Positions 1-7,451 of a DNA stretch of 64,000 bases are shown in pieces (within the stretch, counting starts at the first letter, position 1; each line of letters starts with the position of its first letter). The stretch is from an uncultured Lachnospiraceae bacterium (lineage in GTDB: Bacteria; Bacillota; Clostridia; Lachnospirales; Lachnospiraceae): the NCBI GenBank assembly GCA_910584945.1, contig CAJUDY010000019.1, positions 1-64,000 of the forward strand. The letters are read 5' to 3'. The notes beneath the pieces are model-generated. The model was not told where the DNA came from and did not search any database. It was given only the letters and a program-made list of their open reading frames with translations. Position numbers and translations under genes: made by a program.

Positions 1-83
1 ACCTAAAGGTTTCGCCTTAAGGCGAGGGTTTTAACCCCATTATACAGACAATAAAGAAAATATACAATCCATGGTGAAAAGAG

Positions 84-314
84 ATGAAAATGCGGAAAAA
101 ATATGAACCATTCCTGTCGAAATTCCGGATCACACAGCAGATTCTCCTGGTTTTCTTCGTATGCACGGTGATCCCCATGCTCCTTCTGGGATTCTGGGGA
201 ACCCGGCGCGCCGGCAGGCTTCTGTCCGAACAGTATGAATCCCTAGCGAACGCAGACAACGCCCGGGTAAAGTCCATTCTGTTCGATATCACAACCTCCA
301 TCTATACAGTGACA
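84..314 (+). pseudogene. YesM-type sensor histidine kinase, N-terminal fragment
   Basis: Only the first ~75 residues of a two-component sensor kinase remain: a basic N-terminus, one hydrophobic segment (about residues 18-40, ILLVFFVCTVIPMLLLGF) and the start of an extracellular region with the ITTSIYTVT stretch usual in YesM-like kinases. The ATG at 84 follows AAAAGAG. At about 310-317 the frame runs into sequence that belongs to an AraC-type response regulator, so the rest of the kinase and most of the regulator were deleted. Known: YesM/YesN pairs sit beside LplB/LplC sugar transporters and control them, which fits the transporter remnants downstream. The stop at 366-368 lies in foreign frame. 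Confidence 0.75.
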
Positions 315-316
315 GT

Positions 317-627
317 GTCTTTGACGACATCTTATATTACATCAACCAGAACTATGGGCAGACCTTAAAACTGGAATCCATCGCGCCGCTTTTCGGATAC
401 AACAGCTCTTATCTGGCAAGCTGTTCACCCAGAAGATGGGCCAGAGCTTCAACAGCTATCTGGATCAGGTGCGGCTTTCAGAAGCGGAAAAACTTCTGAA
501 CACCACATCCATGAAGGTTTACGAAATTGCGGAGAAAGTGGGCTATAAGAATGTGGACTACTTCCACCAGAAATTCCGGCGGCAATACGGAAAAAGCCCG
601 GCAGAGTACCGGAAGAAGCAAAGATAA
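317..627 (+). pseudogene. YesN-type response regulator, C-terminal AraC DNA-binding fragment, frameshifted
   Basis: Reading from 317 gives VFDDILYYINQNYGQT and then LESIAPLFGYNSSYL, the first helix-turn-helix of an AraC domain. One base is missing near 416-420 (CTGGCAAG where CTGGGCAAG would continue L-G-K-L-F), and the second helix-turn-helix continues in the next frame from 436 (VYEIAEKVGYKNVDYFHQKF) to a natural C-terminus at 627. About 100 residues, the whole DNA-binding domain, are recognisable; the receiver domain is lost. Its N-terminal side is fused directly to the kinase fragment. Non-functional unless the missing base is a sequencing error, and even then it has no proper start. Confidence 0.78.
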
Positions 628-643
628 AAATCCGGCGCCTGTT

Positions 644-712
644 CTACATGACCAGAGACGTGCCGACCCCGCTGCCGCAGCAGCACATGATTTTTTGGAT
701 GTTTTGTTTCAT
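644..712 (-). pseudogene. PTS EIIB component stub (N-terminal 22 residues)
   Basis: An ATG at 712, preceded by AGGAAAG on the minus strand, opens a 22-codon reading frame beginning MKQNIQKIMCCCGSGVGTSL and ending in TAG at 644-646. The CGSGVGTSL loop is the phosphocysteine active-site signature of ascorbate/galactitol-type PTS EIIB proteins, which are normally about 95 residues long. The remainder is gone and the sequence runs straight into the end of the AraC fragment on the other strand. It is another truncated sugar-uptake gene in this decayed block. Confidence 0.6.
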
Positions 713-745
713 GATGTTTATGCTTTCCTATAGTATCTGGAATGA

Positions 746-1048
746 TTAATGTGTGAGCCAGCTGTAATCCCTGCGGCAGTCGAGGATATATTCTACATAG
801 ACCGTATCGTCCTGTATCTGGTAAAGGATAAGATACCATTTTTCGACAAACATTTTGTGATACTTGTTTGGAGTAATATACATTTCCTCGAAAAACGGAA
901 AACACTGCGGCATCTGGGAGAGCGAACGCATAGCTGTCATAAGCTGTTTCTTTTTTGCAACCGCCGCCTCCCTGCTGGCCTGCGCCATAAAACGCATATA
1001 CATTCCCAACATTCTTTTTGCCCTGTCGGAAACAATGACCAAAACATG
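746..1048 (-). pseudogene. RelE/ParE-family toxin, nearly complete, without its antitoxin
   Basis: About 100 residues read as a type II toxin of the RelE/ParE fold: an N-terminal strand (VIVSDRAKRML), a helical middle rich in Ala/Lys, and the C-terminal strands YHKMFVEKWYLILYQ, DDTVYVEYILDCRRDYSWL. Only the first few codons appear replaced. Upstream on the same strand the frame is joined, one frame off, to a GH42 glycosidase fragment at about 1039-1048. No antitoxin gene lies on either side. The longer open frame from 1087 is an artefact of this junction. Whether a shortened toxin is still translated cannot be told; no ribosome binding site is visible. Confidence 0.65.
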
Positions 1049-1653
1049 ACCGTATCCGCTCCGTGGGCAACGGCCTCGTAACTCCACAGACGCATGACGC
1101 CCGGACGCTTCAGCGCGTTGTAGGGCAGCCAGTTGGTCACGCTGGGCGTCTGCTCCATAAGAGAAAAGGGCTTTCCCTGCTTCAGCCCCCGCATCAGATC
1201 ATGGGCCATAGCAATCTCCGTATAGGAATCTTCATTGGACGGATAGCTGTCCACTGCAATAAAGCCCATATATTTTGCCCACTTCTGGTAGTCGAGGCCC
1301 GGATAGAAGCCCATCAGATTCGTCGTGATCTGCGCGTCCGGGATCACCTTTTTGATCGCTTCATACTCCAGCCGATGCGCAGTGAGCAGAGAATCCGACA
1401 GAAAACGCCGGTAGTCCAGCGTGATTCCCTGACACATGGTCCGTTTTTCGTCGATATGCTCGCTTCTGGTATCCGGCAACACGATCTCCTCCCAGTCATA
1501 GAAGGTATGCCCCCAGAAGGAAGTGTACGACCGCCGGTTCAGTTCTTCCAGCGTCCCATACCGCTTTTTCAGCCATTCCCGGAACGCCCGCTCACAGTTC
1601 TCACAGTAGCATTCCCCGTATAAAATGTGCGGTACCTTTTCGCTTTCGATCAT
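1039..1653 (-). pseudogene. GH42 beta-galactosidase, internal fragment
   Basis: Residues 10-205 of this frame resemble the middle of a family 42 beta-galactosidase (normally about 650-690 aa). ECYCENC followed by AFREWLKKRYG is the zinc-ligand/active-site region, and PFSLMEQTPS near residue 167 contains the catalytic nucleophile Glu. The N-terminal part of the barrel is missing, and the Asn-Glu acid/base pair that should precede ECYCENC is absent (HILYGECYC instead). The C-terminal third is missing too, replaced after VMFW by the toxin fragment. It lies 31 bp downstream of the sugar-binding-protein remnant, matching a binding protein - permease - glycosidase operon order. Not functional. Confidence 0.78.
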
Positions 1654-1684
1654 GTTTTTTCCTTTCCGCCCTTTTTATCCGTTC

Positions 1685-3308
1685 TTATTGTCTTGCCGCC
1701 TCATAGGAAGCCAGCTTGTCCTTGCAGTTCTGCTCATCGACCGCATAGACTTCATCGAACCCAAGTCCTTTGACGGTGTCCTGCATCTCCTTTAAGATGC
1801 TGTCGAACTCCGCCTCATCCTTTGCAAACGCCATTCTCCAGGAATCCTGTACGATCACCTGCTTGCACTGCGCCTTGATGGTATTGTGGTCGGTGGAATA
1901 GTCCGGGATCGCATAGTTGCTGCCCGGAGCCACCGTCAGCATGTCTTTCCTTTGCAGATACTCGATGCCGGTGGGCTCGTTGTCGTTATGAGCCTTCCAG
2001 TCCTCACTGAGCTTCGTGGCGGTCCGCTCCTGGTAGTCCGCCCATTTCTGGTAGTTGTAGCACATGCCCGTGGACGATCACAGTCCACCACGCCCAACGC
2101 CTAGTAGTTCAGCGCGGAGATGCCTTCCTTCCAGGTGCCGGTACCCCATTCCTCAGGAACCTGAAGTCCGTCGGCCATCTTGACCAGCGCTTCCACGCCG
2201 AAGTCCGTCAGCACCGGTTCCCCGTCTTTCATCTCCCAGGTCAGTCCTTCTGGGCCGCAGTTGGTGCCGCTCTGGGCGCAGGACATCTCCACGCCTTCCG
2301 GAGAGTACAGCCAGTCGATAAAGTCCACGATCCGCTGAGGGTCCTTGGCCTGGCTTCCCACCATGACGGCGTTTTCCATCTTGCCCAGGGTGAAGGAACC
2401 GTAGGACAGACACTTCATATCCCCGATGGTGGCGGTCTGGAAGCCCTTACCCTCCGCCATACGCTCTACCGTGTTGTAATAGCCGGAGCCAAGCCAGGGC
2501 CAGAAGGAATAAAGAACGGCTCCGGCTCTGTATTTTGCGTTGAGCATGTCAAAATTCTGAGTCGTGGATTCCGGGTCCACCAGCCCCATCTGATTGGCCT
2601 GGAACAGGAAACGTAAAGCCCTTACATAAGCGCCGTCGTCGTCGATGATGCTCTGGATCTCGTTGGTCCCGCTGTTCATCAGGGCGAATCCCTGATTGGC
2701 CTCATACCCGTAGAGCGCGGTCAGCGCCGCGGCGTTCTGCATCATATCGCCGTCCCAGTCCTTGAACAGAGAGAGCGCATAGGCCTTCTTGCCGGACTCG
2801 CTGGTCCCTGCCGCGTCCTGCATCTGCTTTAAGACGTCCAGCAGGTCCTCCAGGGTATTCATTTCCGGATAACCAATCTGTCCGTAGATATCCCAGCGGA
2901 CCGAAGGCGCGTTGGTGGGGGCCACGGCTTCGCAGGGCTCAGTAGCCGGCTCATTGCTCACCTCGCTGGGCACGGCCCACATTCCCGGGTTCTCTTCTCC
3001 CGCCACGGCGCTGGCGTCCTCGATCGCTTTCTTATACTGCTGCAGGTTGGCGCAGTCTCCCATGTAATCGGTCATATCCAGCACCAGTCCGGCCGTTACC
3101 ATGTCTTTCAGCCGGTTCTTGTCCGCATTGATGAGGATCAGGTCTCCCAGATTGCCGTTGGCGGAGCGGGTCTGATACAGGGTGTCTCCGCCGCCCGCCA
3201 CGTTGGGCGCGATGATGTTCATCTCCATATTGAACTTATCCTTTACGATTTTCGCGAACCAGCCGCGGCTGCTGCCAGACATACGCTCTTTCTGATGATT
3301 TTTTTCAT
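1685..3308 (-). pseudogene. Extracellular sugar-binding lipoprotein (YtcQ/LplA-like), several lesions
   Basis: The natural start is probably the ATG at 3308 (ribosome site AAAGGAG), giving a lipoprotein-like signal sequence MKKIIRKSVCLAAAA. A deletion and frame change near 3260-3282 then removes the lipobox and first strand, and the body continues in another frame from 3282 (GWFAKIVKDKFNMEMN) to 2101. There TAC appears changed to TAG (NY-stop-ALGVVD). A further frame change at 2066-2095 leads into the last 126 residues (MCYNYQKWADYQ to YEAARQ) ending at 1685. The family is about 550 aa, and most of that length is present but unreadable. It sits between the GH42 and permease remnants. Confidence 0.82.
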
Positions 3309-3344
3309 TTTCTCTTTCTACTCCTTTTCAATAATGATACGTGA

Positions 3345-3647
3345 TTATCCTTTCACCGATCCCACCATGATTCCTTTGACGAAATACCGCTGGAACATGG
3401 GATAGATCAGAAGGATCGGCAGCGCCGCCATGGGAAGACCGCTCAGCTTGAATACCTCCACATAATTCTTCAGATGCATTCCCCTGGGGATCAGGTTGAT
3501 GGCCCCGCTGGCGCTTAAATCGTTGGCGCTGATGGAGTTGATGATCAGGTAATAAAACGGATAAGCGCACAGCAGCGTCAGGATCGCAAACACGCCGTAG
3601 TTGCAGATATGAAACAGATAATCCGTCGCCTTTAATTTGCTTTTCAT
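3345..3647 (-). pseudogene. Carbohydrate ABC permease (LplC/YtcP type) with internal deletion
   Basis: The 100-residue frame starts like an LplC permease (KLKATDYLFHICNYGVFAIL, then YPFYYLIINSIS and the GAINLIPRGMHLKNYVEVFK region). At about residue 70 (near nt 3437) it jumps in frame to the conserved C-terminus LPILLIYPMFQRYFVKGIM...VKG. Intact relatives are about 295 residues, so some 190 residues, including the EAA loop that contacts the ATPase, are deleted. The start at 3647 is followed by a good reading frame and preceded by AAGGAGGG. It cannot form a transporter. Its partner permease (LplB type) is not recognisable upstream. Confidence 0.82.
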
Positions 3648-3882
3648 TTTGCGATTCCCTCCTTATATGATGTTTTCGCCTCTGGTATACCATTCCTTTT
3701 TTGCGTGCTTCTACATAGATAATTCAAGGTTTTTCTGCCGAATTATTCGAGTATTTCTCCCTTTTTTCCGTATCGCCTCCGATTTTCACCCTATTTTTGT
3801 CTGTTTTTATGGGTAGAAACCGGTATCTGCGTCCGGCATAATAGAACCGCAATCATGATTATATTTAAAGAAGGAGAATATC
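3648..3882. other. Intergenic region between divergent permease remnant and DUF624 gene
   Basis: This 235-bp stretch holds the ribosome binding sites of both flanking genes (AAGGAGGG for the permease remnant, AAGAAGGAG for the DUF624 gene). A CATAAT hexamer at 3836-3841 could be a -10 element for the plus-strand gene, but no convincing -35 is seen. No further coding sequence was recognised; the upstream LplB-type permease expected here is absent. Confidence 0.45.
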
Positions 3883-4503
3883 ATGAGACTGAGTCTTGAC
3901 AATCCGGTGCTGGACTATATGAATACCGTCGTGCAGTTTATCGCCCTGAACCTGATCTATCTGATCTGCTGCCTTCCCGTCCTCACCATCGGCCCTGCCA
4001 CCGCCGCCCTCTATCAGGTGACGCTCCGGGAGGCCAGGCGGGAGCACGGCTACCTGATCCGCAAATTTTTCCAGCACATGAAAGAGATGTTCTTTCAGGG
4101 AATCTTCGTATTTTTCCTGTTTACCGCGGGTCTTTTTGCCGCCGTCTACGCGCTGGTCTTCTGGTTTGCGCTGGGCACGCCCACGGGAACCGCCGCCTTC
4201 GCGGTCACGCTGCTTCTGGCAGCCGTCGTCTTTTGCGCCATGATCTATGTCTTCCCGCTTATGGCCCGCTTTCAGAACAGCTCCTTTGGAACCGTCAAAA
4301 ACGCGTTTCTATTTGCCCTGTCAAATCCGATGTATTCCTTTGCACTGCTGTTGATCCAGTTGTTCCTCGTGAGTCTTCTGTATCTGTTCCCGGTCATGAA
4401 AGTCTTTATGATCGTCATCGGATTTTCTTTTACCGCTTACTGCAATTCTCTGATTTTCACCCGGCTCTTCCGGCCTTACGAGAAAACAGCGGAAAATGAT
4501 TAA
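3883..4503 (+). CDS. DUF624 (YesL-family) membrane protein
   Basis: A 206-residue integral membrane protein with four to five hydrophobic helices (about 14-40, 70-95, 108-130, 150-185). It has the opening typical of YesL/DUF624 proteins: a short polar N-terminus, DYMNTVVQFIALNLIYLICCLPVLTIG, and a PLMARFQNS loop. Known: DUF624 genes are found next to YesM/YesN and LplB/LplC sugar loci in Firmicutes; their molecular role is not established. Start supported by AAGAAGGAG six bases upstream. It is the only intact member of the decayed sugar locus to its left, so it may now be an orphan. A second DUF624 gene occurs at 41650. Confidence 0.85.
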   Translation: MRLSLDNPVLDYMNTVVQFIALNLIYLICCLPVLTIGPATAALYQVTLREARREHGYLIRKFFQHMKEMFFQGIFVFFLFTAGLFAAVYALVFWFALGTPTGTAAFAVTLLLAAVVFCAMIYVFPLMARFQNSSFGTVKNAFLFALSNPMYSFALLLIQLFLVSLLYLFPVMKVFMIVIGFSFTAYCNSLIFTRLFRPYEKTAEND

Positions 4504-4505
4504 AA

Positions 4506-4542
4506 GGGGGACTGCCGCATCCTCTGTCATGCGGCAGCCCCC
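4506..4542 (+). terminator. Hairpin terminator between convergent genes
   Basis: GGGGG-A-CTGCCGCAT pairs with ATGCGGCAG-CCCCC around an 8-base loop, a very stable stem just after the DUF624 stop codon. The following T-content is modest, so it may act as a bidirectional terminator shared with the convergent DUF4179 gene. Confidence 0.7.
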
Positions 4543-4567
4543 AGGCATTGCTTTTGCTTGATATTTT

Positions 4568-5626
4568 CTATTGCAATTCCAGTTCAAACACTTCCCCTAC
4601 CGGTTCAAATTCATCCGTGATCTGTCCGCTCTCCTCCGGCAGCTCGATTACGCCGAAGGTCATGGTCACGCGGTCCGCCGTATCGGAGATTCTTCCGTCG
4701 TCGATGATCTCCTCATTGGACAGATAGCCAGACGTCTCATCCGAGCTTCTGAGGCCAAACTCCACCTGATTTCCTTCCGAATCCCCGGCCAGGATCTGCG
4801 GCATATAATTGGTCGCTCCGGATTTGGTAAAGGAGATCCGCTGCTCCAGCTCATTCATGGTGAGTTCCTCCAACGTGACCGTCACACCGTCCGGCAGGGT
4901 GAATTCCTTCCCGATGGGGATTCTTTTTGTATCTGCCATCAGTGCGGCCCCGTCCGCGGTAAACGCGAAGTCCCAGTTCCCTTTGATCTCGTCCTCGCTC
5001 CCCAGGGCACGGATCTTAATCCGGAATTCATTTTCCCCGGACAGGTCCACACCCGGTATGTGGTAGGACATCTCCACGCCCAGAACGGTCTGGCCCTCGT
5101 CCAGGAAGCTGGCGCTTCCTCCGGCTCCTCCGCCCGGCTGCTCGCCGTTGACCGTGAGGATCTCCATGGGAGTCAGATACTGCTCCATGGGCTCCCCGTC
5201 CTCCCGCTGGACCGTATAGTTAACCGTCAGCTTCTCCTCCGAGACCACCGCCTCCTGCAGCGTGACCACATAGCCTTTGTCCGCCACGGAGGTGTGAATC
5301 ACATCCCGGTAGTTCTCCAGCTCTCCGGAAAGTCCCAGAGCGTTTCCGATGCTCCAGGTGATCTGCTCGATGGCTGCATGCACTTCCCCGCCGAACAGGA
5401 CGGTACCTGTCAGAAGCGTCACTGCCGCGCAGGCTGCCACCGTCATTTTTCCAAAAGTTCTCCTTGTTCTCTTTCTCTCGTTTCGAATCTCATTTAACGC
5501 AGTGGTCTCATATCGTCTCATTTCCATCTCCATATCCTCAGGGCATTCCATGAGCCGGTCTCCATCTGCCAGAAAATCAGTTCGAATCTCGTTTGCCAGT
5601 CGGTATGCTTCTCTGTTCATGCTCAT
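4568..5626 (-). CDS. DUF4179-type anti-sigma factor
   Basis: A 352-residue protein with a cytoplasmic N-terminal region (1-58), a single membrane helix at about 61-78 (MTVAACAAVTLLTGTVLF), and a large extracytoplasmic domain beginning with EVHAAIEQITWSIG, the DUF4179 hallmark. It overlaps the end of the upstream ECF sigma gene in an ATGA arrangement (5623-5626), so the two are translationally coupled. By family knowledge it should hold that sigma factor at the membrane and release it on an envelope signal. The signal cannot be read from sequence. No catalytic motif was seen in the outer domain, whose two halves look like beta-rich immunoglobulin-like folds. Confidence 0.82.
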   Translation of the reverse strand: MSMNREAYRLANEIRTDFLADGDRLMECPEDMEMEMRRYETTALNEIRNERKRTRRTFGKMTVAACAAVTLLTGTVLFGGEVHAAIEQITWSIGNALGLSGELENYRDVIHTSVADKGYVVTLQEAVVSEEKLTVNYTVQREDGEPMEQYLTPMEILTVNGEQPGGGAGGSASFLDEGQTVLGVEMSYHIPGVDLSGENEFRIKIRALGSEDEIKGNWDFAFTADGAALMADTKRIPIGKEFTLPDGVTVTLEELTMNELEQRISFTKSGATNYMPQILAGDSEGNQVEFGLRSSDETSGYLSNEEIIDDGRISDTADRVTMTFGVIELPEESGQITDEFEPVGEVFELELQ

Positions 5627-6180
5627 GCCCTCTTCCTTTCTCCAAATTTGCTGCGGATCTTCTTCTTACCCCGGAAAATCCGTACATACACATTGTCTCT
5701 TGTCAGCCCCAGCGCGCTTCCCGCTTCCTCCGGCTCTTCCTCCATCAGAAAAATCCTTCGGAACAGCTCCTGGTCTTTGGGGGACAGACAGCTTAAAATC
5801 TCCTCGGTCTCTTTTGAGAGCTCCTGCTCTGTCAGCTCAAGGAGCGCCGTATCTTCCTTTGGTATCTCCAGCTCCATCTCCTCCAGAGACGTGGTCCTGT
5901 GCGCCCTTTGTATCTTGCGCAGCGTATCGATGGCTTCCAGACGCGCCACCCCGGCCGCCCAGTTTGCAAAGCTTCCTCTGCTCTCATCAAAGCAGTCGAT
6001 GTTCTTCCAGATTCCAAGAAAAATATCGTTCATGCACTCTTCCACCTGGTCCGGGGAAGCGAACAGCCTTTTTTGCACGATGGACTTTAAGAGCCCTCCA
6101 TAGGTCCTGATCACATACACAAGCCCCTCTTCCCGGCTCTTTCTGATCAGGTCCACAAAATTATCTTCATTTGCTTTCAT
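5623..6180 (-). CDS. ECF RNA polymerase sigma factor
   Basis: A 185-residue sigma-70 family protein of the extracytoplasmic-function group. Region 2 lies at about 25-90 (GGLLKSIVQKRL, VEECMNDIFLGIWKNIDCFDESRGSF, WAAGVARLEAIDTLRK) and region 4 at about 128-180 (LSPKDQELFRRIFLMEE, EAGSALGLTRDNVYVRIFRGKKKI). Regions 1 and 3 are absent, as is usual for the group. It is cotranscribed with, and overlaps, its putative anti-sigma gene. Upstream at 6220-6270 there is a TGTAAGCTTACA palindrome and a repeated AAAGTGTAAG element that may carry its own promoter. Confidence 0.88.
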   Translation of the reverse strand: MKANEDNFVDLIRKSREEGLVYVIRTYGGLLKSIVQKRLFASPDQVEECMNDIFLGIWKNIDCFDESRGSFANWAAGVARLEAIDTLRKIQRAHRTTSLEEMELEIPKEDTALLELTEQELSKETEEILSCLSPKDQELFRRIFLMEEEPEEAGSALGLTRDNVYVRIFRGKKKIRSKFGERKRA

Positions 6181-6219
6181 AGACAGTTACCTCAAAAGGA
6201 TCCCTGATGGGATTGGTTT

Positions 6220-6270
6220 TGTAAGCTTACACTTTATATTCCGTCTGCGGCAAGAGAAATCTTACACTTT
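6220..6270 (-). promoter_or_regulatory. Palindrome and direct repeat upstream of the ECF sigma gene
   Basis: TGTAAGCTTACA (6220-6231) is a perfect 12-bp palindrome. The 10-mer AAAGTGTAAG (minus strand) occurs at 6226-6235 and again at 6261-6270, 35 bp apart. The block lies 40-90 bp in front of the sigma gene start, where an autoregulated ECF promoter would be expected. The assignment is inference from position and symmetry. Confidence 0.4.
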
Positions 6271-6277
6271 TGGAGAA

Positions 6278-6311
6278 AAAAACGGACGCCCTTTTGGAGA
6301 CGTCCGTTTTT
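6278..6311 (-). terminator. Rho-independent terminator
   Basis: AAAAACGGACG pairs with CGTCCGTTTTT across a 12-base loop just downstream of the anti-sigma gene that ends at 6320. Read on the minus strand the stem ends in a T run, a canonical intrinsic terminator. Confidence 0.85.
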
Positions 6312-6319
6312 CGTCGGGA

Positions 6320-6898
6320 TTATTCTACATTGTAAGTGACAAAATACGCCTGGGCGTCGTAGTCCTCCGGAGTGCCGGTCACCTCATAGCACCAGGTTCC
6401 GTCCTCCGTATCCAGGGTTCCTTTGCAGGTTCCGTCCTTAAGATCTTCTGCAATGTCCACGCGGCAGTTCTCATCCAGGATCAGGAAGACGTGCTCGCCC
6501 TCTATCTTAAGCTGATACCCGTCGTCCTCATCCGACACTTCCAGCGTGACGTCCGCTTCCGTGCTTTCCATGGATTCCACCGCCGTATCCAGGTCCGCAA
6601 GATCGTAATCCGTGATCTGCACGCCCTCTTCCATCGGATCGATCTCCATCTGTCTGGTCTCGCCTCCCGGCAGGGTGATCGTCAGAATCCAGGGACTGCC
6701 GGAGGCCGCGTAGGAGATGACATTGCTAAATACCAGGACGCCGAAGGCCGCGGCTGCCATGATCCCTCTCGGCAGGATTTTCTTCACAGGCTCATGTTCA
6801 TTTTTCATCGCTTCCACCTTTCTTAACAGACGTTCGGAAGCATGTACCTCGTCAAAGGTGTTCTGATACCAGGTCTGATTGTCTTTATCGGTTCTCAT
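6320..6898 (-). CDS. Membrane-anchored putative anti-sigma factor
   Basis: About 192 residues. There is a charged N-terminal part with an FDEVHASERLLRKVEAM helix, as in many anti-sigma N-termini, one membrane helix at about 46-64 (IMAAAAFGVLVFSNVISYA), and an acidic extracytoplasmic domain of about 125 residues. ATG 6898 is chosen because AAAGGAGG lies seven bases upstream; the GTG two codons earlier is too close to it. The start overlaps the stop of the ECF gene at 6895 (ATGA). The outer domain was not recognised. Function as the sigma partner is inferred from topology and coupling. Confidence 0.72.
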   Translation of the reverse strand: MRTDKDNQTWYQNTFDEVHASERLLRKVEAMKNEHEPVKKILPRGIMAAAAFGVLVFSNVISYAASGSPWILTITLPGGETRQMEIDPMEEGVQITDYDLADLDTAVESMESTEADVTLEVSDEDDGYQLKIEGEHVFLILDENCRVDIAEDLKDGTCKGTLDTEDGTWCYEVTGTPEDYDAQAYFVTYNVE

Positions 6899-7371
6899 TT
6901 CCACGCCTCCTTTAGTTGTTGTCTCAGTTTCTTCCGCGCGCGAAGAAGCCGGGTCTGGACGGCAGTCTCGGAGATTCGAAGAAGAGCGGCGATCTCCCGG
7001 ATGCTGTACTCCTCATAATAGTACAGATGCACGGTCTCCCGGTATCTCACAGGAAGCCTTTGCACCGCGTCGTAAAGCTCGCTGTGCTCCGGCTGAGAGA
7101 ATACCGGCTCGAGCGTCTCGTCTTCCAGGGAGGTCACTTTTCGTCTCCAGAAGGAACGCCACAGGGAATGGGATTCATTGACCGCCACACGAATCAGCCA
7201 GCGGCGGACGTGCTCCTCATTCTGGAACACGGTTTCCGATTCCAGCAGCTTTAAAAACGCCGTCTGCACCACATCCTCCGCATCCTGGGGATTCCGGCAG
7301 CAGTTCAGTGCCGTCCGGTAGACCGCGTCCAGGCAGGAGCTTACCGCCCTGTCGTATGCTTCCCTCTCCAA
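6895..7371 (-). CDS. ECF RNA polymerase sigma factor
   Basis: An ECF sigma factor of about 158 residues. Region 2 carries CCRNPQDAEDVVQTAFLKLLE and HVRRWLIRVAVNES; region 4 carries LPVRYRETVHLYYYEEYSIREIAALLRISETAVQTRLLRARKKL. The likely start is the TTG at 7371 (LEREAYDRAVSSC), five bases after GGAGGTGAT. An ATG five codons upstream (7386) has no ribosome site. It is followed with a four-base overlap by its membrane anti-sigma partner. This second ECF module lies directly upstream of the one at 5623 in the same orientation but is separated from it by a strong terminator. Confidence 0.87.
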   Translation of the reverse strand: MEREAYDRAVSSCLDAVYRTALNCCRNPQDAEDVVQTAFLKLLESETVFQNEEHVRRWLIRVAVNESHSLWRSFWRRKVTSLEDETLEPVFSQPEHSELYDAVQRLPVRYRETVHLYYYEEYSIREIAALLRISETAVQTRLLRARKKLRQQLKEAWK

Positions 7372-7451
7372 AGTGATCACCTCCATCCCGGTCTGTTCTG
7401 TTTTACATTGAAAAGCCTTTCACTATATGAACGTCTGTCCGGTGGAAAATA

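Noticed and set aside
1..83. Short palindromes TCGCCTTAAGGCGA (12-25) and GGGTTTTAACCC (26-37) at the left edge
   Set aside because: Possibly a terminator or repeat of a gene outside the window, but there is no T run and the context is cut off.
558..1070. 170-codon minus-strand frame
   Set aside because: Out of frame with the toxin homology and crosses the EIIB stub; an artefact of a stop-poor frame.
4571..5497. 308-codon plus-strand frame opposite the DUF4179 gene
   Set aside because: Shadow of the real minus-strand gene; no domain, low-complexity His/Arg/Leu composition.
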